19,785 nucleotides of DNA. Origin: Bog-756 sp050014755. Its GTDB lineage: Bacteria > Actinomycetota > Acidimicrobiia > Acidimicrobiales > RAAP-2. Position numbers and translations under genes: made by a program. Positions within the stretch are counted from its first letter, which is position 1; every line of letters starts with the position of its first letter. Shown piece by piece: positions 1-6,309 of the stretch. Under the pieces are notes generated by a model. The model saw only the letters and a program-made list of their open reading frames with translations. It did no database searches and was not told the DNA's origin. The DNA is taken from contig JBEKCS010000071.1 of NCBI GenBank assembly GCA_050014755.1, positions 1 to 19,785 on the forward strand, read 5' to 3'.

Positions 1-1
1 C

Positions 2-703
2 CCGCCCACCCGCAATGCGCTCGACTTCCTCGACGCCCCCGAGCGGCTGGCCGACTTCTTCTCCTCGCGGCTGCTGCGGTGGCTGATCGTGCCCTACCGC
101 TCGAAGCTGGTGAACGTCGCCACCAAGCCCTTCTACCAGATCTCCGATCGGATCCTGGGCACCGAATTCATGTCGGACATCTCCGAGTTCTTCATCCTCT
201 TCCAGACCATGTACGACGGGTTCGTCGAGCGTTCGAAAGCGGTCGGGAGGCTCCTCGCCGACCGGCGGACCACGTTCGTGGTGGTGTCGACCCTGGAGGC
301 CACCCCCCTGCGCGAAGCCGAGTTCTTCGCCCAGGAGCTGACCAAGCGGAAGCTCCACCTCGGGGCCATCGTGCTCAACAAGGTCCTGCCCGACTACCTA
401 CAGGGCCGGGCCGGCGCCAAGGTGGCCGAGTCCATGAAGGACCGGGCCGACGAACTGGCCGTGACTCTGGCCCCGGCCCTCGGTGCCGACGACCCGGCAC
501 TCGGCGACCCGGCCCAGATCGCTCGGGTGCTGTCCGAGGTCGCCGACAGCTATCTCAACTTCCAGATCGTCGCCCTCCGCGAGATGGAGGAGCGGGCCAC
601 CTTGGCGGTCGTCCCCGACGTGCTGGCGACCGTGCCGTTTTTCGATACCGACATCTACGACCTTTCGGGACTGCTCAGGCTCGGCGAGCAGATCTGGTCC
701 TGA
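2..703 (+). CDS. ArsA/GET3-family anion-transporting ATPase, C-terminal part (5' end outside window)
   Basis: This frame is open from the first bases of the window to the TGA at 701-703, so about 233 C-terminal residues are present and the start lies upstream. The visible N-terminal stretch (PPTRNALDFLDAPERLADF) is typical of the actinobacterial ArsA-like P-loop ATPases, in which it follows the switch II region. Further on, the segment VVSTLEATPLREAEFF followed by GAIVLNKVLP fits the nucleotide-base-binding half of the fold. The Walker A loop is not in the window. Family members are soluble ATPases acting on membrane insertion or redox-linked processes; in mycobacteria they often occur as pairs. 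Whether a second subunit lies just upstream cannot be seen. No arsenic genes are nearby, so an arsenite-pump role is not supported. The family call is fairly secure; the substrate is unknown. Confidence 0.8.
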   Translation, partial: PPTRNALDFLDAPERLADFFSSRLLRWLIVPYRSKLVNVATKPFYQISDRILGTEFMSDISEFFILFQTMYDGFVERSKAVGRLLADRRTTFVVVSTLEATPLREAEFFAQELTKRKLHLGAIVLNKVLPDYLQGRAGAKVAESMKDRADELAVTLAPALGADDPALGDPAQIARVLSEVADSYLNFQIVALREMEERATLAVVPDVLATVPFFDTDIYDLSGLLRLGEQIWS

Positions 704-731
704 GGGCCCGAACCACCAACCCGGGCTGACT

Positions 732-737
732 TACGAT
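732..737 (+). promoter_or_regulatory. Candidate -10 box (TACGAT) for a leaderless O-methyltransferase mRNA
   Basis: TACGAT fits the actinobacterial TAnnnT -10 pattern and ends six bases before the ATG at 744. That would place the transcription start at or next to the start codon. No purine-rich ribosome binding site precedes this ATG, which agrees with a leaderless transcript. No convincing -35 is seen. Confidence 0.35.
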
Positions 738-743
738 GCAGGG

Positions 744-1388
744 ATGACCGACATCGTCGACCCGGCGCTCGAGGCGTACGCCACCGAGCACACCACCGCC
801 CCTCCCGAGCACCTCGAGGCCCTGGCCGCAGAGCTGATGACCACCCTGCAGGCACCACACATGATGGTCGGCCGGCTCGAGGGCCGGTATCTGGAGATGC
901 TCACGTTCGCCCTCGGCGCCACCTCGGTCCTGGAGATCGGTACCTTCGGCGGCTACTCGGCGCTGGCCATGGCCCCCGGTCTCGCCCCGGGGGGCCGGAT
1001 CGTCTCGTGCGAGATCTCCCCGGTGCATGCCGCCTTCGCCCGGCGCCACATCGCCGCCAGCCCCTACGCCGACCGGATCGAGGTGATCGAAGGTCCGGCC
1101 ATCGACACCGTCGCCTCGCTGCCGGGTCCGTTCGACCTGGTCTTCATCGACGCCGACAAATCCTCGTACGCGTCCTACTACGAGGCCGTTCTTCCGAAGC
1201 TGTCGCCACGAGCGCTGATCGCCGCCGACAACACCTTGTGGTCCGGCCGCATCCTCGACCCGTCGGACACCACCGAGGACACGGTGGCGCTACGGGCGTT
1301 CAACGACTTCCTGGCCGCCGATCCGCGGGTGGTGGTGGTCCAGACCACCGTGCGCGACGGGGTCACCCTCATCCGCCGGCGTGACTGA
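744..1388 (+). CDS. SAM-dependent class I O-methyltransferase (CCoAOMT-like)
   Basis: This 214-residue protein matches the small metal-dependent catechol/caffeoyl-CoA O-methyltransferase family (PF01596 type), whose members are usually about 200-230 residues. Residues 63-74 (LEIGTFGGYSAL) form the glycine-rich SAM loop, E90 sits at the end of the second strand where the SAM ribose is bound, FIDADK at 134-139 supplies the metal-binding Asp, and DN at 162-163 is the second metal site. It therefore probably transfers a methyl group from SAM to a catechol-like hydroxyl; the actual substrate is unknown. The ATG at 744 was chosen because homology begins soon after it and a -10-like box stands six bases upstream. 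The gap from the ATPase gene is 40 bp, so it may have its own promoter. The family call is firm. Confidence 0.9.
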   Translation: MTDIVDPALEAYATEHTTAPPEHLEALAAELMTTLQAPHMMVGRLEGRYLEMLTFALGATSVLEIGTFGGYSALAMAPGLAPGGRIVSCEISPVHAAFARRHIAASPYADRIEVIEGPAIDTVASLPGPFDLVFIDADKSSYASYYEAVLPKLSPRALIAADNTLWSGRILDPSDTTEDTVALRAFNDFLAADPRVVVVQTTVRDGVTLIRRRD

Positions 1389-1402
1389 CCTGTAACCCGG
1401 CT

Positions 1403-1432
1403 GACCGCCCCGACCGGTCGACCGCCCCGACC
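1403..1432 (+). repeat. Two copies of a 13-bp direct repeat in the spacer
   Basis: GACCGCCCCGACC occurs at 1403-1415 and again at 1420-1432, separated by GGTC. It lies in the 106-bp gap between the methyltransferase and the PHP gene. No function is evident. Confidence 0.6.
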
Positions 1433-1494
1433 ATTGGCGGCGGGCTCTCGATCTGACCGCATCTCCCCAGTCCCCGAAAGGATCCACAACCAGC

Positions 1495-2487
1495 GTGCTC
1501 GACTACCACCTCCACCTCTGGCCCCACAGCCAGAGCGACGCCGAGACCACTGTCGAGCAGGTGGCCGCCTACTGCGAGCACGCCATCGCCCACGGGGTCA
1601 CCGAGATCGCCGTCACCGAGCACCTGTTCCGGTTCACCCAGGCCAGGGACCGCCTCGGCGGGTTCTGGGACGACCTTCCCGGCGACGCCCTGCGGCCCGG
1701 CATGGTGGCCTACTGGGACCATCACGCCCGGGTGGACCTCGACGACTACGTGGAGGTGGTCGAGGCGGTCAAGGCCGCCGGTCTGCCTGTCGTGCTCGGC
1801 CTGGAGGTCGACTACTACCAGGACCGCATGGAGGACGTGGCCGACCTGCTCAAGGGCTATCCCTTCGATGTCCTGCTCGGCTCCGTCCACTGGCTGGGCA
1901 CCTGGCGCTTCGACGTCCTGAGCGACCCCCTCGTCCTCGCCGAATGGGACCACCGGGACGTCGACCAGGTGTGGGACGAGTACACCCGTGCCATGGAGGA
2001 GCTCGGTGCCTCGGGGGTGTGCGACGTCTTCGCCCATCCCGACCTGATCAAGATCGCCGGCCGGGTCCCCGACGTGCCCGACGAGTTCTACGACCGGATC
2101 ACCGAAGCGGCGGTACGCTCGGGAATGGCCGCCGAACTGTCGTCGGCCGGGTGGCGCAAGCCGGTCGGCGAGGAGTACCCGGCACCTCCGCTCCTGCGAC
2201 GGTTCGTGGAGCAGGGCGTGCCGCTCACCACCGCCTCGGACGCCCACACCCTGCCGGACGTGGCCGACCGGGCGGACGACATGCGCGGCCTCCTGAAGGC
2301 GGCAGGGGTGCACACGCTCCGCGGGTTCCGCGAGAGGCGGCCACACGAGATCGCCGTTTCACCTGCCCCAGGGACATCCGACGAAGCGGAGGCGTCGGGC
2401 GGGACGGATGCGTCTGGCGGGCCAGCTGCGTCTGGCGGGCCAGCTGCGTCTGGCGGGACAGGCTTGTCCGGCTCGAGGAAGGACTGA
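1495..2487 (+). CDS. PHP-domain phosphoesterase, histidinol-phosphatase (HisJ/HisK) type
   Basis: A 330-residue cytosolic protein with the metal-binding motifs of the PHP superfamily: DYHLH (H5, H7), TEH (H43), LGLEVDYY (E104), GSVHW (H132), FAHPD (H181) and SDAHT (D249, H251). The order and spacing fit histidinol-phosphatases of the HisJ class, which hydrolyse L-histidinol phosphate in histidine synthesis, but no other his gene is nearby and related PHP enzymes use other phosphoesters. The GTG start at 1495 follows GAAAGGA about 12 bases upstream and places the first motif at residue 3, as in the family. The last 35 or so residues are a low-complexity Ala-Ser-Gly-Gly tail encoded by an 18-bp tandem repeat, beyond the normal end of the domain. 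The stop is 13 bp before the sensor kinase start, so the two genes probably share a transcript. Confidence 0.85.
   Translation: MLDYHLHLWPHSQSDAETTVEQVAAYCEHAIAHGVTEIAVTEHLFRFTQARDRLGGFWDDLPGDALRPGMVAYWDHHARVDLDDYVEVVEAVKAAGLPVVLGLEVDYYQDRMEDVADLLKGYPFDVLLGSVHWLGTWRFDVLSDPLVLAEWDHRDVDQVWDEYTRAMEELGASGVCDVFAHPDLIKIAGRVPDVPDEFYDRITEAAVRSGMAAELSSAGWRKPVGEEYPAPPLLRRFVEQGVPLTTASDAHTLPDVADRADDMRGLLKAAGVHTLRGFRERRPHEIAVSPAPGTSDEAEASGGTDASGGPAASGGPAASGGTGLSGSRKD
2410..2460 (+). repeat. 18-bp tandem repeat encoding an ASGGPA tail
   Basis: Two exact copies (2410-2427 and 2428-2445) and a partial third (2446-2460) of GCGTCTGGCGGGCCAGCT lie in frame at the 3' end of the PHP gene. Each copy encodes six residues, giving repeated ASGGPA. 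A degenerate copy (ASGGTD) precedes them. Confidence 0.9.
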
Positions 2488-2500
2488 GGAGGGACTGACG

Positions 2501-4081
2501 ATGGCCACACCGGCCGAGCTCGCCTTCGAGCGCACCAACCTGGACGATGACCAGCTCGCCCACCTCCAGCGGCTGCTCGGTACCTGGGGCATCCTGGCCG
2601 ACCTGTCCTTCTCCGACCTGGTCCTCATGGCGCCGATGGCGCCCGACCTGTCCGATCCCCGTCCCGGAGGCCTCGAGCTGGTGATCCTCGGCCAGATGCG
2701 GCCGTCGAACAGCTCGACGGTCATCGAGCACGACCTGGTGGGTCAGACGGTGGACGTCGAGGTGTGGCCGCTTGTCGTCGAGACGTTCGAGACGGGCGAA
2801 TCGTCGAGGGGCGAGATCGTGCTCGAGCCGGGCAGTGAGCCGGTGCGACTGCAGTGCATCCCGGTCCGGTGCCAGGGCGAGATCGTGTCCGTCCTGGCCC
2901 GTCTGTCGTCGGGAGCGGGACGGCGCCCGGGCCACCTCGAACGCACCTATCGGGACGTCTTCAACCGCTTCGCCACCATGCTCTCGGAGGGGTCGTTCCC
3001 GTTCCCGAGCGAGGAGGTGGCGACCGAGGAGGCACCTCGAGTCGGCGACGGTGTGGTCCTGGTCGACGAGGAGGCGCGGGTCCGGTACGCGTCCCCGAAT
3101 GCCACCAACGCCCTGCATCGCATGGGGATGTACTCCCAGATCGAGGGACGCCGACTCACCGACCTGGGGATCGAGGAGTCGGCCATCGAGTGGGCCCTGG
3201 CCTCGGCCCTGCCGGTAGTGGAGGAGGTCGAGCGACGTCCCGACGTCACCGTGCTCCTGCACTGCATCCCGCTGATCCAGGAATCACTGGTAACCGGATG
3301 CATCGTCTTGCTGCGCGACGTCACCGACGTGCGCCGCCTCGACCGGCTGCTCCTGTCCAAGGACGCCGCCATCCGCGAGGTGCACCACCGCGTCAAGAAC
3401 AACCTCCAGACCATTTCGGCGCTGCTGCGGCTCCAGGCCCGGCGGCTGCCACCGGGCGGTGGGCGGGTGGCCCTGTTCGAGGCGGAGCGCCGGGTGCGGT
3501 CCATTGCCATCGTCCACGAGATCCTCTCGCGGGAGCCGAGCGACCAGGTCCCCTTCGACGAGATCGTCACCTCGCTGATCCGGATGGCCAAGGATTCGGT
3601 CGTCTCCCGTCACTTGACGTTCGAGGTGACCGGCGGGTTGGGCGAGGTGCCCGCCGACGTGGCGACCCCGCTGGCCGTGGTGCTGGCCGAACTGGTGCAG
3701 AACGCCATCGAGCATGCGTTCCTCGACTTCGAGGCTGACGGGACGGACGGGGCTGACGGGGCTGACGGGGCTGACGGGACGGACGGGGCTGACGGGGCGG
3801 GAGGTGTCGAACGCGGGGCGACGGGCACCATCAGCGTCAACCTCCATACCGACGGCAAGCTGCTGCGGGTCGAAGTGGTCGACGACGGCTCAGGTCTGCC
3901 CGACGGCTTCGACATCGAGGAGACCCAGAGCCTGGGGCTCTCGATCGTCCGGGACCTGGTCCGCAGTCAACTCGACGGGACCATCACCATGCAGAATCGG
4001 AATGTCAACGGATCCGACCACTCCGGGACCCAGGTGACCATCGAACTGCAGTCACGGAACCCACAGCCGATCGGTCTGTAG
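2501..4081 (+). CDS. pdtaS: PdtaS-like sensor histidine kinase (GAF-PAS-HisKA_2-HATPase)
   Basis: A 526-residue soluble kinase with no membrane segment. Residues 1-150 resemble the GAF-like H_kinase_N sensor region, about 180-280 a PAS-like domain, and 285-345 the HisKA_2 dimerisation helix with EVHHRVKNNLQ; H296 is the likely phosphoacceptor. The ATPase domain shows the N box (ELVQNAIEHAF, N401), the G1 box (DDGSGLP, 461-467) and the G2 region (SLGLSIVRDLV). This layout and the HHRVKNN motif match mycobacterial PdtaS, a cytosolic kinase that signals to the RNA-binding ANTAR regulator PdtaR; no such regulator is in the window. The ATG at 2501 follows GAGGAGGG seven bases upstream. Convergent position beside a whiB1-like gene mirrors Rv3220c/Rv3219. 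Oddly, residues 412-432 are a seven-fold (A/T)DG repeat inside the ATPase domain, just after the N box. Family call firm, orthology likely. Confidence 0.87.
   Translation: MATPAELAFERTNLDDDQLAHLQRLLGTWGILADLSFSDLVLMAPMAPDLSDPRPGGLELVILGQMRPSNSSTVIEHDLVGQTVDVEVWPLVVETFETGESSRGEIVLEPGSEPVRLQCIPVRCQGEIVSVLARLSSGAGRRPGHLERTYRDVFNRFATMLSEGSFPFPSEEVATEEAPRVGDGVVLVDEEARVRYASPNATNALHRMGMYSQIEGRRLTDLGIEESAIEWALASALPVVEEVERRPDVTVLLHCIPLIQESLVTGCIVLLRDVTDVRRLDRLLLSKDAAIREVHHRVKNNLQTISALLRLQARRLPPGGGRVALFEAERRVRSIAIVHEILSREPSDQVPFDEIVTSLIRMAKDSVVSRHLTFEVTGGLGEVPADVATPLAVVLAELVQNAIEHAFLDFEADGTDGADGADGADGTDGADGAGGVERGATGTISVNLHTDGKLLRVEVVDDGSGLPDGFDIEETQSLGLSIVRDLVRSQLDGTITMQNRNVNGSDHSGTQVTIELQSRNPQPIGL
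3734..3796 (+). repeat. Seven 9-bp repeats inside the kinase ATPase domain
   Basis: Units of GCTGACGGG (five) and ACGGACGGG (two) run head to tail and in frame, encoding ADG/TDG triplets at residues 412-432. The tract falls between the N box and the next beta-strand of the HATPase fold. The + strand carries regularly spaced G3-G4 runs. Confidence 0.95.
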
Positions 4082-4223
4082 CCATCATGCTCCGCTGGGT
4101 CGGTCGTCGAACCCTCGGGAGGAGCTCCGACGAGGCACTGGTCGGCCGTCCCCTGTCACCGTGACCGGTTCGCACGTGTGGGTCGGGAGCCGACGCGGGA
4201 GGCGCCGGTTCCGGGGGAGCGGC

Positions 4224-4514
4224 TCAGGAAGCCCGCCGGCGGGCGGCCAGCCAGGCCTTGCGGAGCTTGCGGCGCTCCTCCTCGGAGGTGGCACCCCACA
4301 CACCGGACTCCTGGTTGGTGGCGAGTGCGAAGTCGAGACAGGTCTCCTGGACCTCACAACTCCGGCATACCCGCTTGGCCGATTCGATCTGGTCTACCGC
4401 GGGTCCGGTCGTCCCGATGGGGAAGAACAGATCGGGCTCGGTACTCCGGCAGGCAGCGAACTGCCTCCAGTCTCCTTCGTCCCACTCGACCGTGCGATTC
4501 CACATGAGGGCCAC
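4224..4514 (-). CDS. whiB1: WhiB1-like [4Fe-4S] transcriptional regulator
   Basis: A 96-residue Wbl protein. The four cluster cysteines are C22, C50, C53 and C59 (spacing C-x27-C-x2-C-x5-C). The segments DLFFPIGTTGPA, QIESAKRVC and ESGVWGA closely follow mycobacterial WhiB1, whose cluster reacts with nitric oxide and which partners the primary sigma factor. The turn motif is GVWGA rather than GVWGG, and a basic tail follows. I chose the GTG at 4514 because GGAGGAA sits about six bases upstream; an ATG at 4505 would remove three residues, and the GTG at 4529 would overlap the binding site. It converges on the pdtaS-like gene; the 142-bp gap between their stops (4082-4223) shows no clear strong hairpin. 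A CRP-type palindrome lies about 45 bp upstream of the start codon. Family certain; WhiB1 assignment rests on sequence and synteny. Confidence 0.92.
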   Translation of the reverse strand: MALMWNRTVEWDEGDWRQFAACRSTEPDLFFPIGTTGPAVDQIESAKRVCRSCEVQETCLDFALATNQESGVWGATSEEERRKLRKAWLAARRRAS

Positions 4515-4551
4515 GCTGATTTCCTCCACTCACCAGTTCGGACGACCCTCT

Positions 4552-4567
4552 TGTGATTTGTTTCACA
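4552..4567 (-). promoter_or_regulatory. CRP/FNR-family operator upstream of whiB1-like gene
   Basis: The + strand reads TGTGATTTGTTTCACA, a perfect TGTGA-N6-TCACA inverted repeat. Read toward the whiB gene it is TGTGAAACAAATCACA, which fits the mycobacterial CRP consensus as I recall it (GTGnnAnnnnnCACA). Its centre is about 45 bp before the GTG start. TATGTG at 4569-4564 (- strand) could be a -10 box overlapping the site, which would suggest repression from this position. Confidence 0.65.
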
Positions 4568-4623
4568 TAGCTCGGCGCTAAACGTGTCACCGGCCGTTCA
4601 GGGTTCGTTCACTAGCGTACCGA

Positions 4624-4651
4624 GCGACACCCACGCTTGCAAGCATAATTA
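4624..4651 (+). promoter_or_regulatory. Possible promoter with GCTTGCAAGC palindrome for the GDPD gene
   Basis: GCGACA at 4624-4629 and TAATTA at 4646-4651 are 16 bp apart and resemble -35 and -10 boxes. The perfect 10-bp palindrome GCTTGCAAGC at 4635-4644 fills the spacer, where a repressor could bind. The region is unusually AT-rich for this window. A start near 4658 would give a leader of about 60 bases. Confidence 0.3.
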
Positions 4652-4719
4652 GGGCCTTCCACGTGGGATTTGAGACAGATTCTCCGATGTCGCGACAAGT
4701 GCTGGAAGGAGTGCGCAGC

Positions 4720-5424
4720 GTGAGTAAATTGGTGGCTGTCCAGGCTCACCGGGGCAGTCCGGACCCAGGGTCGGGCATCCGGGAGAACACGCTCGGCGCG
4801 TTCGCCCGGGCGCGTTCGCTGGGAGCGGACGGTGTCGAGCTCGACGTCCGGCTGACCGCCGACGGCGGGCTCGCCGTCCACCACGACCCGGTGATCGGCG
4901 GTGCCGGCGCCGTCCACGAACTGGCGACCGCCGATCTGCCCGCACATGTCCCCCTCCTGGCCGATGCACTCGAGGCCTGTGCCGGGATGGTGGTGAACAT
5001 CGAGATCAAGAACCTGCCCACCGAGCCGGCCTTCGACCCGTCCGACCGCTGTTCCGAGTACGTGGTGGACCTGGTGACGGCCTTCGGTCTGGGCGAATCG
5101 GTGATCATCTCGTCGTTCTGGCCGGGAGCCCTGGCCGCGGTGCGCTCCTCAGGTCCGGATCTCGTCACGGGCCTCCTGGTGGTGTCCTCCTTCGACCCGG
5201 ACGCGGCCGTCACCGCCGCCGTGGGGCACGGCTGTACCGCCATCCACCTCCCGATCGGGCTGGTATCGGAGGCCGCCGTCGCCTCGGCCCACGGCGCCGG
5301 TCTGTCTGTTGCGGCATGGACCGTCGCCGACGAGTCCGTCCTGGATCGTGTGCTCGACGCCGGCGTCGACACCGTGATCACCGACGACGTGGCCATGGCA
5401 CGCCGGGCGGTCGACCGCGCCTGA
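4720..5424 (+). CDS. Glycerophosphodiester phosphodiesterase (GDPD family)
   Basis: A 234-residue protein with the GDPD TIM-barrel motifs: AHRG (H10, R11), RENTLGAF (E22, N23), GVELDVRLTADG (E40, D42), VHHDP (H54/H55, D56), NIEIK (E95, K97), and near the C-terminus AAWTV and VITDD. These place the general acid/base histidines and metal ligands as in enzymes that split glycerophosphodiesters to glycerol-3-phosphate and an alcohol. No signal peptide or membrane segment is seen, so it is probably cytosolic and acts in phospholipid head-group turnover. Starts at 4663 and 4687 are possible, but GGAAGGAG eight bases before the GTG at 4720 and the homology both favour 4720. It is transcribed divergently from the whiB1-like gene. 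The length is near the short end for the family but all core motifs are present. Confidence 0.9.
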   Translation: MSKLVAVQAHRGSPDPGSGIRENTLGAFARARSLGADGVELDVRLTADGGLAVHHDPVIGGAGAVHELATADLPAHVPLLADALEACAGMVVNIEIKNLPTEPAFDPSDRCSEYVVDLVTAFGLGESVIISSFWPGALAAVRSSGPDLVTGLLVVSSFDPDAAVTAAVGHGCTAIHLPIGLVSEAAVASAHGAGLSVAAWTVADESVLDRVLDAGVDTVITDDVAMARRAVDRA

Positions 5425-5435
5425 CCTGGGGGGAT

Positions 5436-5467
5436 TCGGGGCGTCCTGACCTGGGACGGTGCCCCGA
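5436..5467 (+). terminator. Hairpin between the GDPD gene and etfB
   Basis: TCGGGGC (5436-5442) pairs with GCCCCGA (5461-5467), and GTCC (5443-5446) with GGAC (5454-5457), leaving a 3-base bulge and a 7-base loop. No T tract follows, as is common in high-GC actinobacteria. A 10-bp direct repeat CTGACCTGGG (5421-5430, 5446-5455) overlaps it. It may end the GDPD transcript. Confidence 0.4.
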
Positions 5468-5506
5468 TTGGTCGAAGGGGTCGGTTTTCGTCAACAATGC
5501 ACGGTC

Positions 5507-6286
5507 ATGAACGTCGTTGTCTGTGTAAAGCAGATCCCCGATCCGGCCGCTCCACCGGCGCTCGATCCGGGGTCGAAGAACCTTGTCCGTGACGGAAAGC
5601 TGATCCTGGACGATTCCGACGCCTACGGCGTCGAGATGGCCCTGCAGCTGGCCGACGCTGCCGGTGGGGGTGAGGTGACCCTGGTCTCGATGGCCCCCAA
5701 CGGTGAAGTCTCCGGGCTCCGCACCGCCCTGGCCATGGGTGCAGCCAAGGCCATCCTGATCAGCGACCCGGTCCTGTCCGGAACCGATGCTCTCGGCACC
5801 GCCAAGGTGCTGGCCGCGGCCATCAAGCGGGCCGCGCCCGACCTGATCCTGGCCGCGACCGAGTCGTCCGACGGCTACACCGGGACCACTCCGGTGCAGA
5901 TCGCCGAACTGCTCGGCCTGCCGTCGGTGACGTTTGCCAAGAAGGTCGAGGTCACCGGCTCGTCGGTCAAGGTCGAGCGTCAGACCGAGGCCGGCTACGA
6001 CGAGGTCGAGTGTCCGCTTCCGGCCGTCGTCACGGTGACCGCCGGTGTCGTCGAGCCCCGCTACCCGTCCTTCAAGGGGATCATGGCGGCGAAGTCGAAG
6101 CCGGTCGAGAACCTGACCGTCGCCGATCTCGGTATCGATGCCAGTGAGGTCGGTGCCGCCGGTGCCCGCCAGGAGATCACCAACGTTGCCCCGGCCGAGG
6201 CCCGGGCCGCCGGAGAGATCGTCGTCGACGAGGGCGAGGCTCACCTGCGGGTGATCGAGTTCCTCGAGCAGCTCAAGGTCCTCTAG
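5507..6286 (+). CDS. etfB: Electron transfer flavoprotein beta subunit
   Basis: The 259-residue product begins with MNVVVCVKQIPDP, the hallmark start of EtfB, and contains the family core (GVEMALQLAD, VTLVSMAP, ALAMGAAKAILI, DLILAATESSDGYTG, PLPAVVTVTAGVVEPRYPSFKGIMAAKSKP). With EtfA it forms the soluble heterodimer that takes electrons from acyl-CoA and other dehydrogenases and passes them to the quinone pool through ETF:quinone oxidoreductase; EtfB binds AMP. The ATG at 5507 is set by homology. No ribosome binding site precedes it, and CAACAAT at 5492-5498 could be a -10 for a leaderless transcript. The etfA gene follows 23 bp downstream. No bifurcating-type partner or acyl-CoA dehydrogenase gene is in the window, so a housekeeping role in fatty-acid oxidation is likely. 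Confidence 0.95.
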   Translation: MNVVVCVKQIPDPAAPPALDPGSKNLVRDGKLILDDSDAYGVEMALQLADAAGGGEVTLVSMAPNGEVSGLRTALAMGAAKAILISDPVLSGTDALGTAKVLAAAIKRAAPDLILAATESSDGYTGTTPVQIAELLGLPSVTFAKKVEVTGSSVKVERQTEAGYDEVECPLPAVVTVTAGVVEPRYPSFKGIMAAKSKPVENLTVADLGIDASEVGAAGARQEITNVAPAEARAAGEIVVDEGEAHLRVIEFLEQLKVL

Positions 6287-6309
6287 GTCCGGTACAGGAG
6301 AATACGCAC

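Noticed and set aside
4082..4223. Inverted repeat TCGTCG...CGACGA and GGAGCTCC as a terminator between the kinase and whiB1-like genes
   Set aside because: The stem is short and interrupted, with an 18-base loop; too weak to annotate.
4161..4556. 131-codon + strand ORF over the whiB1-like gene
   Set aside because: Antisense shadow; the opposite strand encodes the four cysteines and GVWGA motif of a Wbl protein.
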